From: Archegozetes longisetosus
Lineage: Eukaryota; Arthropoda; Arachnida; Sarcoptiformes; Trhypochthoniidae
NCBI GenBank assembly: GCA_018873245.2
Contig: JAEMBT020000001.1
Span: forward strand, 2,666,001-2,730,000
Direction: 5' to 3'
DNA: 64,000 nucleotides
The notes under the pieces are model-generated. The model searched no databases and was not told where the DNA came from. It worked only from the letters and a program-made list of their open reading frames with translations. Made by a program: the position numbers and the translations under genes. This document shows, one piece after another, positions 1 to 11,900 of the stretch (its first letter is position 1; the number at the start of each line of letters is the position of its first letter).

Positions 1-691
1 TTAAGCAAATATTAATGAAAAGTCGAGACAAAGAGTGTTACTAAGCGTTTAATATAGATAAAAGGGATTGATTCAATAAAATTGAGCATCATTTCAGTAA
101 GATTGAGTATTATTTCAGTAAAATTAAGCACTGTTTTAGTTTAAACTACCATCAATTTTTAGCAATAATTATGATTAACCACCCAAACAAGATTTAGGCA
201 TAAGAAAAGTTATACAAAAAAAAGTTGAAGTATAAGGGAGCATAAAAAGTAGAGTAGAAAAGTTGAGAGATAAAATTAGTAGATACTCCCTAACATGGTG
301 ATGGTGTAACATATTGAGTAATGTATTGAAAATAGTAGTTTGTTTGATAAGACTAACAGTATATAAGTTATATTTATTTAATTCAATTATTTATCTCTAC
401 TTTATTTGTGATAACTATAGCAATACGTTATATTGTTGTCAACACTATTATGTCTTATATTGTTTCTCCTAAGAAACCATTTTATTCACCTATTTATCAC
501 ATGATTTATAAGTTTAATAACTGACGTACACATATCAGCAATTAATTCAATTAAATTAATTTAAATTACGTATAAATTATTATTAAATAGTAACTTATTA
601 ATTATTTTAAACGATTAGTCATTGTGAACTCTTGTCGAATAATTATTGTTATTTTAAGAAACCATTTTGTCGATTTCGAGATAATTAAAGC
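1..691. other. AT-rich 5' flank of flower, no gene seen
   Basis: No coding stretch or RNA gene is recognisable. Around 79-140 a unit of about 25 bases (consensus AAAATTGAGCATCATTTCAG) is repeated about three times imperfectly. The part next to 692 should hold the promoter and 5' UTR of the flower gene, but I see no convincing TATA box. Confidence 0.5.
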
Positions 692-1258
692 ATGAATTTT
701 TTCGGTGGAAATACTAATAACCCTTCGGTGACACCGTCTCCACCGCAATCGGACGCTCCATGGCTTATAAGTACAGCTGCTAAAGCTGTTGGCACTGTGG
801 CTGGAATTTGTATGTTTTTATTCTTAAACAATTAAACATCATTTTAACTTTTTTTTAACTCTTATCCATATTTGATTACATTTTGAAGTTCTCATTCTAA
901 ATGAGTTGAGTATTAGTTTAAAACAAGAATAAAATGAATGCTACGTCAAACTGAATCCTTATTAGTTAGTATTTGGTGCGCTATTGTGATTCATTTTAAG
1001 AAATACGAAAAGCAGAAACTTTTCTGACTATATTCATGTGTCCGGTTCTAATGTTGACAGTTAAAATACAAATAAGATTTAGGAGCAGTTTCAAGTGAAG
1101 TAATCATTTCTATTTGGTTTACAGTTGGTATAGCTCTTGGCTTCTTTTCGCTGTTCAGTATATTCGACACAAGTTGTATATTTGCTGGAGGACTACTCAT
1201 GTAAGACTTATTTTTATCTCAGTTTGGTGTCAATTTTATTACACTCTAACCCTCTCTA

Positions 1259-1319
<61 letters not shown>

Positions 1320-2385
1320 CAAACAAACGACGACTCAATGTCACTAAATCACAAAGTCGTACAAATGAGACATTAATTAATGTTATTTTGATGTGTTAAG
1401 TTATCAGCAATTAGTAAAGATAAATGAATTTGATTTATTTGATAGGATTGAAGGCCTAGTGATGGTATTACTGGAAGCCCCGTGTTTTTGTACTTTCCTG
1501 GACTTCGCGTACATGCCCTCCACTTTCTTGGATTCTAAACCTCATTGGTTAAAAGCCACTATCTATTTGCTGTGAGTCCATTTCTATAATTAACTTTTTT
1601 TAAAAACTTTTTCAACTTTTTCTAACTTTTTAATCACTTTTACAATAATAGCTCTCTATACTGAATCTACACTAAATCCTCCATATACTAAACGCACTTA
1701 TCCCGTCCCAACACACTATTGAATTAATAATTACTTCTTTATAGTGAAAGTGAAACTTTGCCACTGTCAAGTCTCGTTAGAACCAAACCTATTTATAGCC
1801 AAATGTTGTTATAGAGAACCTGAATTGTGGGTCTCGATGGATCCACTATATGGAGGTATTGCTGTAGATATTAGTAGTAACTATTGCATGAATAACTTAA
1901 TCGCGATAATTAGAATGAAAACAATTAAAAAGACGAATCTTATTATTGATTTATGACAGATTCGCGGGAATACCATTCATTTGGTGCACAGGGATAACGA
2001 CGTTCTTCGCGTGTGGACTAATATTTGTGACATGTGCCCTATATCTTCTAATTGCTTTAGGCAAAAAGTCAGTTACACTACACCATCCAATACAATCTTA
2101 TTTGACTTATATATTCAACTAAATTATTAAATACATTCTAAAATATGGCAATCTAGTAATTGTCAAACTAACACTTTTTCCATTAATGCTCGATTTAGGG
2201 CAAGCGCTGATGAGATGCGAGTGAAGGCTAACAATTTATCTCAGTCACCATCAGCTATATTGGTCAATAATGAAGAGCTACCTAAGCCAACTGATCCACC
2301 AACCTATACGAAGACACCACAGTTGTCGAACGTATATGTTCCACCACCAAAACCAATTAATTTGACACAGGGACCCGTCTACTAA
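692..2385 (+). CDS. flower: Calcium channel flower homologue, five exons, 204 aa
   Basis: Flower is a small four-helix membrane protein of synaptic vesicles and the plasma membrane, linked in Drosophila to calcium entry, endocytosis and cell competition. Exons read 692-809, 1125-1200, 1446-1571, 1960-2067 and 2199-2385, with matching phases and GT-AG borders throughout. The diagnostic part is exon 3, with LVMVLLEAPCFC; the glutamate (about residue 75) is the residue proposed as the calcium selectivity site. Exon 3 also gives SKPHWLKATIYLL, and exons 4-5 join to give ALGKKASADEMRVKAN, close to the family signature after the fourth helix. The C-terminal tail is proline-rich (residues about 170-204) and cytosolic in the family. 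Length matches the insect protein (about 194). A CT microsatellite lies in intron 2. The next gene downstream is on the same strand. Confidence 0.93.
1262..1316 (+). repeat. (CT)n microsatellite in flower intron 2
   Basis: About 27 uninterrupted CT dinucleotides, starting 62 bases after the exon 2 donor. Likely length-polymorphic. Confidence 0.97.
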
Positions 2386-3620
2386 TCAACTACTTTTATA
2401 TAACATAAATATATATCATAATCAAACCTCTCTAACTCTACTTAAGTGGTTTTAAAAGTCAATCGCAACTAAGCTGTATTTCTGTTTACGATGTTTTCCA
2501 GAAACCACTTAAGTGCTTGTCAAAGAGGTTTGACTGTAAGACTGAAATCATTTATTTGCAGTGCCTTTTCTTATGCCTTATCTGATTATATAAAAGAAAA
2601 TAATTGATGAAATTAACTTATTTAAGATCAAATATTTTTCTAAACAGTATTTTAAAAAATGGATTTGGACTAAAGATTATATAGTTTAGAAATAATGTAA
2701 AATAGTTTATAATTTATTCGTAAGATTAAAATATCTTATGTAACGGAAAATTAAGTTTTCAGTTTCAATAAATCACATTTTGACACTTTAATGCGAAATA
2801 AGGATTTTTCCCAAAACCATTTAATCACTTCTTAATAATACACTTAATAATACTCTTATCATAAATATTCTATACATTTAGTTAACTCTAACGCTGTTGA
2901 ATGGATTGAAATAAACGCTTCCAGTGATTTGGCTGTAATTCAGAGAAAAAAACATAAATTAATTTATTGATATTGCATGTGTTGTCAGAGAACAGGAAGG
3001 ATTATTAGCCTCACCTTGGGTCAACATTGAAAGAGAGAGGACTGAATATAATGAATTGGTAGATAATCAATTTTACGGATACTTATACAGATACTTTTAC
3101 TATTCATTTATCATTATATGCCCTAATCTTTGAAACTTTACTGTTTAGAATTCAGTAATTCGTTCGCATAACTGGATATCAATAAAAAGCTTAAAACTAG
3201 ACACCAATGAAAAGCTTAAGACTAGATACTAAAAACTAGATACTAATGAAAGCTTAAGACTAGATACCAATAAAAAGCTAAAAAGTATGACTCGTTGAAA
3301 GGATGCCCTAAAGTGATGTAAATTCATTTGGGAAAGAAAGACGACATGGCTTGGGGTGGATTAGTGGCAATTTGGGTTGCATCACATATAGAGTTTGGCA
3401 CGTATTTGAAAATTCAAATCCTTCTATTTGTCAGATGAACAGCAAATGCTTTTATGAGCTCATAATTTAATTCTTTAATTTAAAAAGAAAAATATTTAGT
3501 TAGGTATCAGTGCTTATCATATAAGGAAAACCAGACTTATGTCAACGAAGACCTATTTATGGGTCAGTATTTTTCTGAAGAAGTCAGGGACGGCTCATCA
3601 AAACAGATGACGCCCCGTAG
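2386..3620. other. flower 3' UTR and intergenic spacer
   Basis: The probable flower poly(A) signal AATAAA is at 2767-2772. The rest up to the cuticle promoter is AT-rich with no coding stretch, apart from a short tandem repeat at 3178-3283. Confidence 0.6.
3178..3283 (+). repeat. Imperfect tandem repeat, about 25-base unit
   Basis: About four imperfect copies of a unit resembling AAAAGCTTAAGACTAGATAC, varying in length by a few bases. It sits about 350 bases upstream of the cuticle promoter. Confidence 0.8.
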
Positions 3621-3625
3621 GCCCA

Positions 3626-3660
3626 TATATAAGTCTTTACCATCACTTTCCATTTCATTC
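3626..3660 (+). promoter_or_regulatory. Core promoter of the cuticle gene: TATA box and initiator
   Basis: TATATAA is at 3626-3632. An arthropod-type initiator, TCATTC, is at 3655-3660, which puts its A 31 bases after the TATA start, the usual spacing. The start codon follows at 3704, leaving a 5' UTR of about 47 bases. The upstream 80 bases are noticeably more GC-rich than the surroundings. A TATA-driven promoter fits a gene expressed in bursts during the moult cycle. Confidence 0.7.
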
Positions 3661-3703
3661 TAGAAGAAGCTCTAAAGTCTACATCTTATACACTTTTGTC
3701 ATA

Positions 3704-4861
3704 ATGTTGCGGGTATGATACCAACTCTTAAGTTTGTTAACTTTGTTCTTAAGCTTATTCTTAGGCTTGTCTTTAAGTTTACCTTTAATTTTCTTAAGTT
3801 TGTCTTCAAGTTTGTTCTTATGTTTAATCTTAAGCTTACTCTTAAGTTTCTAATACTTTTCTCTATCAAACCAATTAGTTATTTGTACTTTTGTTCTGCT
3901 GTTTGGCTATCAATGCCCAACTGGTTCAAGAGGCGCATCCAGCACCTGAACCTTATAATTTCGCTTACAGGTTAGTCACGCTGTTGATTATTGTGAACAC
4001 TGTTGACAAGTTTAATCTTCTTTTGTCAGCGCTCTAAACGAAGACGGATCCAGCAGCTCCCGAGAAGAAGCAGGTACTATTTGGCTTCGACTACAGTCAA
4101 TAGTTGATTATCCTGGAGTCAGACTTCTATAAAATTTTCAATTTTCAGGAGATGCTAACGGTCGAGTGACTGGATTCTACACTTTGGTGGGAGAAGCTGG
4201 CCAGCAAAGACGTGTTGAATATGTGGCTGATGAAAATGGTTTCAGGTATTCATTTCACAAAGCTTGCGTATTTTGCACCATAGCTTATATGGCAAATATT
4301 TGCTAATCTAGAGCCGTCGTCACAACTAACGAAATCGGAACTGAATCCAAAGACGCAGCCGATGCTCAATACTTGTCTTCAGCTCCTACTGCCGCAGAGC
4401 TCGTAGCTCAATGGGAGGCATCAGGTGCAGGAAGAGCTCGTCTCGAGGCTCAAAGAGCTCGAGTTGCAGTGGTTGCACCTCGACCAGTCGTACAAGCTGT
4501 TGGCGTTGCACCTGCTACTCGTGTACAAGCTATCAGAACTGCAGTTGCTCAACCAGTCGGTGTATCGCTTGTCGGTGGCCTAAGAGGAGGTCTTATTGGC
4601 TCTCAAGCTATCAGAACACAAACTCTCGGCGGTCTCGGAATTGCTGGAGTTTTACCTGCTGGAGTGATTCAAACGGCTGGACTACAAGGTCTAACTCTGA
4701 ATGGTCTTCGAGGCAGTGGCGCTAATCTGGTACTTGTTCCAGGAAACGCGATCGGGACCGGTGGCCTCAGATTAGTTCCTGGAGGATTACAACTGAACCC
4801 TCAGGGGAGAGTTTTACTTCCTCAGGCTCTTAGTTCTGAATTAGTCGAAAACAAGTCTTAA
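3704..4861 (+). CDS. RR-type cuticle protein (chitin_bind_4), arachnid adult-specific rigid type, 263 aa
   Basis: A secreted structural protein of the chitin exoskeleton. Exons are 3704-3712, 3879-3970, 4030-4073, 4149-4245 and 4312-4861. The first coding exon holds only three codons; exon 2 continues the signal peptide (MLR then LFVLLFCCLAINA), with cleavage expected near residue 17. The chitin-binding Rebers-Riddiford domain runs from about residue 24 to 92: PEPYNFAY, then GRVTGFYTLVGEAGQQRRVE and YVADENGFRAVV, with the expected aromatic and glycine spacing. After it comes a linker rich in Ala, Glu and Arg, then a Val/Gly/Leu/Ala-rich tail of about 130 residues with GGL and AVxP-like motifs typical of hard cuticle. 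The domain is closest in memory to arachnid adult-specific rigid cuticular proteins. Only one copy is seen here, although the family is often clustered. Confidence 0.92.
3726..3850 (+). repeat. Degenerate CTTAAGTTTGTT-type repeat in cuticle intron 1
   Basis: Most of the 166-base first intron is a degenerate repeat of roughly 12 bases built from CTTAAG and TTTGTT. It leaves a spurious phenylalanine- and leucine-rich open frame at 3715-3975 that is not a gene. Confidence 0.75.
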
Positions 4862-5969
4862 GAGTATTTTCGAATTTGGAAACAACGCTTTAGTGCCAAT
4901 ACTTTTGAAATTAACTTTTATGCCAAAACGAAAACATATCTTTAATTTTGCGCTCAATTCCGCTTCTCTATTGACTGCATAAAACTTTCCTTTTGTTATA
5001 AAAAGAGCTTAAGATGTGATTCGATTTAGCGATTCAGTGATTGATAATTAATGTAAATATAGGTTAGAATTGATGTATGTTTTTACGAAATCCCTGTTTG
5101 ATAAAACGGAATTTATTCAAATGAAAAGTAGCATTAATTATAATGTTTTAATGACTGATACGCTTGTATTGAACTATATGCTTTCTTTCAGATACAACTT
5201 GTTTCAATTGTTTTATTTATTGTTTCAATAGTTAACACCACTTTTGGCTCAATTCATTAAAGAGTTATGTTTTATAAACCGATAAATTTTGATTTTATTT
5301 TGTAAAGTTAGTTAATAGTTTTGGATATTTTCTATAAGTAAGCTTTCATTAGTTAACGTTCAGTTTGTAAATGTGAAGCGCTTTTGAATTAATCGTTTGT
5401 GATATATATTGATTTGAACTAAGGTAAGAACTGGTTTAGAGAAATAGTATTAACTTAAAAGTTGCAGCTATTGAGAGAAATTGGGCGAAGTTTTCCCAAA
5501 ACTAACAAATTAATAATAAAAGTGATTTTAAAATTGAATGTTGAGGGTCTGCACATTTCTATAGACTAGCTTAAAAGAAAATATGCCAAACATTTTGTAT
5601 ACTCCTACACTCAAAACCTTAATTATTAAGACGGAAATTATTAAAGTTTTTTAGTTTAATCATCATTTTATATCACTTATATTTCAGTTTAAATTTAATT
5701 AATTGACTAGTTAATCAAGTTTAATCTGGCTCAGTCATTTAATTTGATCGTTCGTTGCGAACAAGTATTCAATAATTGTAATAAATCTCAAAACTTCAAT
5801 TAGTTATCAATAATCATTTCAAAACTTCAATTAGTTATCACTAATCATTTCAGTTGTCATACGATTGAAAACATATTCGAAACTAAAGTAAAAATTCAAT
5901 TTAAGAACGTTTTATTGAAACGAATAAAAAACTAAAATAAATTTGAAATTGAAATTGAAAAATGTGAAA
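4862..5969. other. Intergenic spacer between convergent cuticle and CUB genes
   Basis: Holds the 3' UTRs of the cuticle gene (+) and the CUB gene (-). No coding stretch is recognised. A 31-base segment starting CAAAACTTCAATTAGTTATC is duplicated in tandem at 5789-5850. Confidence 0.6.
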
Positions 5970-8900
5970 TTATTTAACAATAGAATTATTATTTTGATGA
6001 TCCGTCTGATTGTCTCTTCTGTCCAAAACTTGGACCTGAGTTTGTACTATCTCTTCGATATGAGCGCGAGAGACATAGTTTGGAGGATATATCGGAGGAA
6101 TCAGTGTTCCTACTCTCTTCTCTGGTTTTGAAGCTTTCGGGTCAACCGAATCGACAGAAAAGTTATTCAAATTGATATCAATTGGTGTAATCGGTTGCGA
6201 TACTGAAGGCAAACGAGTGGGTGGACATGTTTCCTATCAATTGAATTAGTGTTAAATTATATGTTAAGTTAAACTGGTATTAAGTTGAAAGTGTTGGTGG
6301 AATACCTGAACATATTCAATAAGAAATCCACGACCGCTTCCGTGAGCATCCGACTGAAAGTTGATCTGAACTTCTCGGGGTTCGCTGGCAGGAAAGGTTA
6401 GCATCACTATTGAAAAGAAAGCAATTAGAAATGTATAGGATTGAGTCATTTACTTACTGTCTCTGGTATTGGAGTCTTTGCCACAAAGTCTCTCGGAGTC
6501 AATAATAAGAGCGTCTTTATCGCACTCTCCAGAAGGCGATGACTCGATGTCGATATCTCTTAAGTAAAGTCTGACCTGACAGTACTGCGGACCCATTGCT
6601 TGAATACGATATGAACATCGAGTGTAATCGCCATATTGATTTGGATAATTACTGCTCGTTATTTGTCCTCTTAGGTTATGATTACAAACATCACAAACAG
6701 TTGGCGGCGGAGCTGACACTGGACAGAAAATGAGAAATAAGTTTGTATGTATTTGAAATGAGATGAAAGCATAGAAAGGAATGAGATATGATTGATGCAA
6801 ATTAGAAATAGATTGTATATTTAGTGGTTCAATGTTGAAGAGAGATTGTTGAAGATGGTTTGTGTTGGAGATGGTTTGGCCTTAGGTGAGTTATGGGTGA
6901 TGGAAATGAAGTGAGCTCAATCTGCGACAATATAGGTCTGTTACTAGCATTAAAGCTAGTTTGAATCATAAAAAGTTAGTCCTTAGGCACTATACTATAA
7001 TAATATAATTGAGCCCTATATACGATATCTGATAAGCAAAAATATAAAGTTATTCAAAAAGACATACTGGGCTTCCAAGGTTTGTTGCAGTCAGTTATTT
7101 GTTTGACATGAAGGGAAAATCCTGACTTAGAACCAGAAGAGTCTGACTTGAATATCAAAACCTTCTCATATTCCTCTGGCAAAAAGTAATATCTCCCTAA
7201 ATATTTAAAGTTAAATCAATAAAAATATCAATTAATTCAACTTTAAATAACACTCTCATTGATTGACTAACTTTCATGACTTGGAGGAAGGACACCACAA
7301 ACTCTTCCAGCATCAACTTCTAAATAATCTTTAGCACATTTAGGGTCATCTTCGACGTCGAAGGAATCGAACTTGATGTCAATCGCACAGACATTAGGAT
7401 TGGCTTGACGTATGGTATATCGGCAGTAGATATTGGGTGGATATGAGTTGGGATGGTTTGGACTGGTGATTGTGAAGTCTATTTCTGAAAAAATTAAATT
7501 ACATCTGCTGTTGGCAGTGATTTCAGGTCTATAGTTATCAGCTTCAGGACCATATGGTTGTCTGGTATCGAATCCGTCTAAATTCGAAGTAAATCCTTCA
7601 CCGTTAGGTCTTGTTTGTCCTCTAACTTCTCCGCCATATTGGCTACCATAAGGTCTGCCACGAATTCTGGCCTCATTAGTACCAGTTTGTTGTGGTTGAG
7701 GTGGATTTCCGAAAGAACTTGGATGAGCACCAGAACTAAATGAAGTAACGATCGCCTGATTCTGATGAGGCTGAGTATCTCCACGTTGTGAATGTGTCTG
7801 AAACTGATGAGGATTCTGGTGAGGGTTTAGGTGAAGACTTTGGTGAGGATTGATTTTGGATGAGGCGCATTCAACTTGTCTTGCTTTAAGATGGAATCCT
7901 TTGCCGTGTCCCATAGTTTGGGTTTTCATATAAATATTTAGATCAGGCTCATTAAACTTATAGGTTCTGATGGTATTTTTTGGTATATTTCCGCAAAGTC
8001 TTTCTCCATCAACTGCTAAATATTCCTGTTGACAGGTCGGGTCTCCCATATCAAAACTGGTGAACATCATATCTAACTGGCAAATGTTCTCTTTTGCTTT
8101 TTGTATTGTATACATGCACTGAGAATTTGGCGGTTTTGGACTTTTAATCTCAAAATACATGCTTTGAATCATTTCGTCGCATCTATTTGTTTGTTCACCT
8201 GATCCATAATTGGTTGAAATTTGGTGCTTAAATCCTGTGTATGGTGTTTGATCCCTTGGGTTCTGGTAAGAAGTATGCTGATTGTTAGGTCTTGGTCCCG
8301 CACCAGCTCCTAAGTCTGGTTTGCTTTGAATTTGTGGCTCATTTAATTGATATGGAGCTTGAGGTCGGAATGATTGCGAACTTGAAGGTCTAGAGAATTG
8401 GTGTGGAGGCAAAAAGTTTCTATTTGATTGATAGCTAGGCATATGTTGTGATGTTGGCGAAGACTTTATTGGGTTTATTGGCATCGATGGGGGAACACGA
8501 CGTTCGTAATAAGGGTCATAACTTGGGTTTGAATGAGAGGGAGAAGACTCGGGTGGAGGATATGGCTTGGGTTGAGAGTGAGGGACAGATGGAGGGGAGC
8601 GATAGTGATAGTCAGGTTGTTGTTGTGGAGGCGCAGAAAGAGGAGGGGAAGGTTGGGGTAATGTTTCGGGTGGAATGTGTGCGTTCGGAAATGTGTGGTG
8701 AGGGTTCGGGTTATAATAAAAGTTTGATTGTTGTGGCGATGAACCGGATGAAGATGGGGGAACTGGATAGGGGGGTTGGGGTTGTGGTTGTGGTTGTGGT
8801 TGTGGTTGGGGTTGGGGTTGCGGTTGCGGTTGGGGCTGCGGTCTGGCTAGAGAGTCAGCAGGAGAGGGATACCTGCTTTGGGCTGGGCTTTGGGGTGGAT

Positions 8901-11900
8901 ATTGAGGTTCAAGAGGTCGTTGAGGATAATACGAGCTGTACTGTGAAGGGATATGTGAAGAGTATTGTTTTGCTTGGTCCAAAGAAACCTGACTTGGATC
9001 AAGAGAACAGTCCACTTGTTCGCCACGTATCTTAAATCCATTACCGCTTAAGTCCGAATTCGATCGGAATCTCAATGATGTTTTATATGAATTGAACGCG
9101 AACTCCTCTGTAATTAGAATTAATGACAAATTAGTTTTTGACTAAATTTCTAGTTTAGTTTGTCTGACTTATGGTATTGTTTGGGAGTCGCCCACAAATT
9201 TTATTTCCATAAATCTCTAGTGAGTCTCCGCTGCAATCCTTGTCGTTGCCCTTCACATCGAAATACACAAATCTTAGTTTAAGTTGACAAATATTTGGAT
9301 TCACTCTTCTTATAGAGAACAAGCAATCAGCATTTTCAGGATAATGCTTAGGATAGTTGGGACTTTTGATTTCAAACATCATGTCATAAACTACGAGATC
9401 ACATGGAACACGAGTTAGGGCTGAATCAAAACCTATTTTATTTCTATCAACGATTGCAATCGGATGCGAGCCATAGCTCGAAACACCACTTGAACTTGCA
9501 AAAGGTGGAGTCAGTTGTTGATGGCCCGTTGGAACTCCTCCAATACATGGCAGTTGAGTATATGATGCGCGAAATCCGCGACCACTATTTTGACCATTTG
9601 TGACGAAACGAATGGCAACTTCATTGGGGTTTTTATTGAAGGTCAACACTGCTATAGAGAAGAGAAGGTAATTAAAGTATGATAAAGTGGTGATAACTTA
9701 CGTGTTGCTCCTTCTAATTGCCTGCCGCAATATTTGACATTATTAATTTCTAAATAATCCGAATCACAATTCTCCGAATGCGATGTCTCTAAACTGAACT
9801 CCTCAAAGTTCAACTGAACCATGCAATTTCCAGGTAAAGCAGTTATCTTATATCTACAATTCAAGTTAGGTGGATAGTTATTTGGATAATCATAGGACTG
9901 AATGGTTCCCATGACTTCAGTAAAGCAAAGTTCGCAAATAGAAGGCATTGGAGTAAGTGAAGTGCTATCAGATGTAATACCAACAGGTGAATAAGGTTCG
10001 CATTCTTTCTGTTGACCTTTAACTAAAAATCCTCTTCTGTTACTGGAACTGGTACTTCTAAAGGTGATCACCTTCTCTGGTTCGTAAAACTGTATTGTTT
10101 TCATTAGATTAGGTTTCATGTCGCCGCATAGTTTCTTGCCATCAACCATTAGATAGTCATAAGAGCAGCTAGGACTCGGTTCTACATCAAAGTCGATAAA
10201 TCTGAGTTCAATTCTGCAAATATTTTCATTTTTGCGTTTGATTGTATAAACGCAGTCCAGATTTTTCTCGTAGTAATCTGGATATAGTGGACTTTTCAGC
10301 TCAAAAGAAGTCTCTCTATAGACTCCTCCGCATTGCACTAAACCATTACCGAATGGCTGACGTGTCAGTTGACTCTGATCGGAAGGTGGACATTCTTTTT
10401 GACGAATCCTCAAATAAAATCCTCTCCTCTTTTCGTGGTAACCATCGCTGACAAAATTGATAACGAATTCGTTTCCTTCGAACAGATAGTATCTTGTTGT
10501 TTCACCTGGAAGTGAGCCACACATCAGTTGTCCATTGAAGTTGAGATAATCGCGTTGACAATCATTGCTTTTCTCCAAATCGATATCAATAAAATTGACT
10601 TCTAATTGACATATTTTTATATCATTTCTCCTCTTAATTATGGTGAATCTACAGTTGGCATTAATGGGATAACTTTCGGGATAATTAGGACTTTTAAGTT
10701 CAAAAACAGTATCGGTATAGATTTTATTACAAGTTTCAGATCTATCATCTTGAGGATGGAAATGCTGTTTATCTCTACTTTCTATTTGGTTTGTTTGGCA
10801 TTCAATCTGACGAACATTTAATCGAAAGCCTCTATCAGAACTAGTAACTGAATTATCAGAATGAAAATGTATGGGAAAAGTGTCTCTTTGGAAAGAGTAT
10901 GACCTCAAATCGCCTCTAATCACATCTCCACAAAGACGAATACCATTGAAATCTACGAAATCGTATTTGCAGTAAGCGTTTGGATCGCTTGGTTGTATTT
11001 CGAAGTCATCAAAAATGATATCTAGTTTACAAATATCAGGAGAAATCTTTTTAATCATATAAAGACAATTGACATTAGGTGCATATGCGTTCGGGTAATT
11101 CGGACTAATAATATTAAACTCTCGATCCTCAAAAACATGACTACAATAGGAAGACTGCGAAGATTGCTCGAAATGGTGTCTGGTGGTTGAAACGACCGAA
11201 GCTGCTGGAGTGGTCAAGGATGGTCCGGGTTTTCTAATAATTTTGTCTCCTTCACATTCCAGCTGCTCTGCTTTGATGAGGTACCCGCTCCTATTAGTTG
11301 ATCCATCCGAATGGAACTTAATTAACTTTTCCTGTTCATCAAAAATATAAGTCCGAACTGTTTCTGTTTGCAAAGTACCGCAAAGACGAACTGTATTTCC
11401 AACTTCTAGATAATCGTATTGACATTCGGGACTGGCTTCGACATCGAATTTGATGAAAGTTAGTTCAAGATAGCAAACTCTAGTGGTGTTTCGTTTGATA
11501 TAATAACTGCAATCGAGATTATTGGAATAAGCTTTGCTGAAATTCTGGCTTTTGATTATAAATTCTTTCTCTGTGTGGACGTAATCGCATTGTCGCTCTG
11601 ATGCCGGCAATACTGACGACACTGGTGAAGCCTTCTCTAAAACTAAATCATTACTGCATTCAATCTGTTTGTACTGAATCATAAATCCCCTCTTTGTTTT
11701 CCACCCGTCAGTCTTCAAAACCAACACAATCCCTTTATCTTTACCACTGAAAGCTAGCGTACGTTTGGTCAACTTCAAAGTCTCCCCGCAATACCTCTGA
11801 TCCTCTACTTGTAGATAATCTGCTTCGCAATTATCCGAGTTTTGGAGCTCAAAGTCTTGGAATTGTAGCTCAACGTAACAATAATCAGAATTACGTCTAT

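Noticed and set aside
8448..9035. 195-codon plus-strand open frame, Val/Gly-rich
   Set aside because: Shadow of the Pro/Gln linker exon of the CUB gene on the opposite strand.
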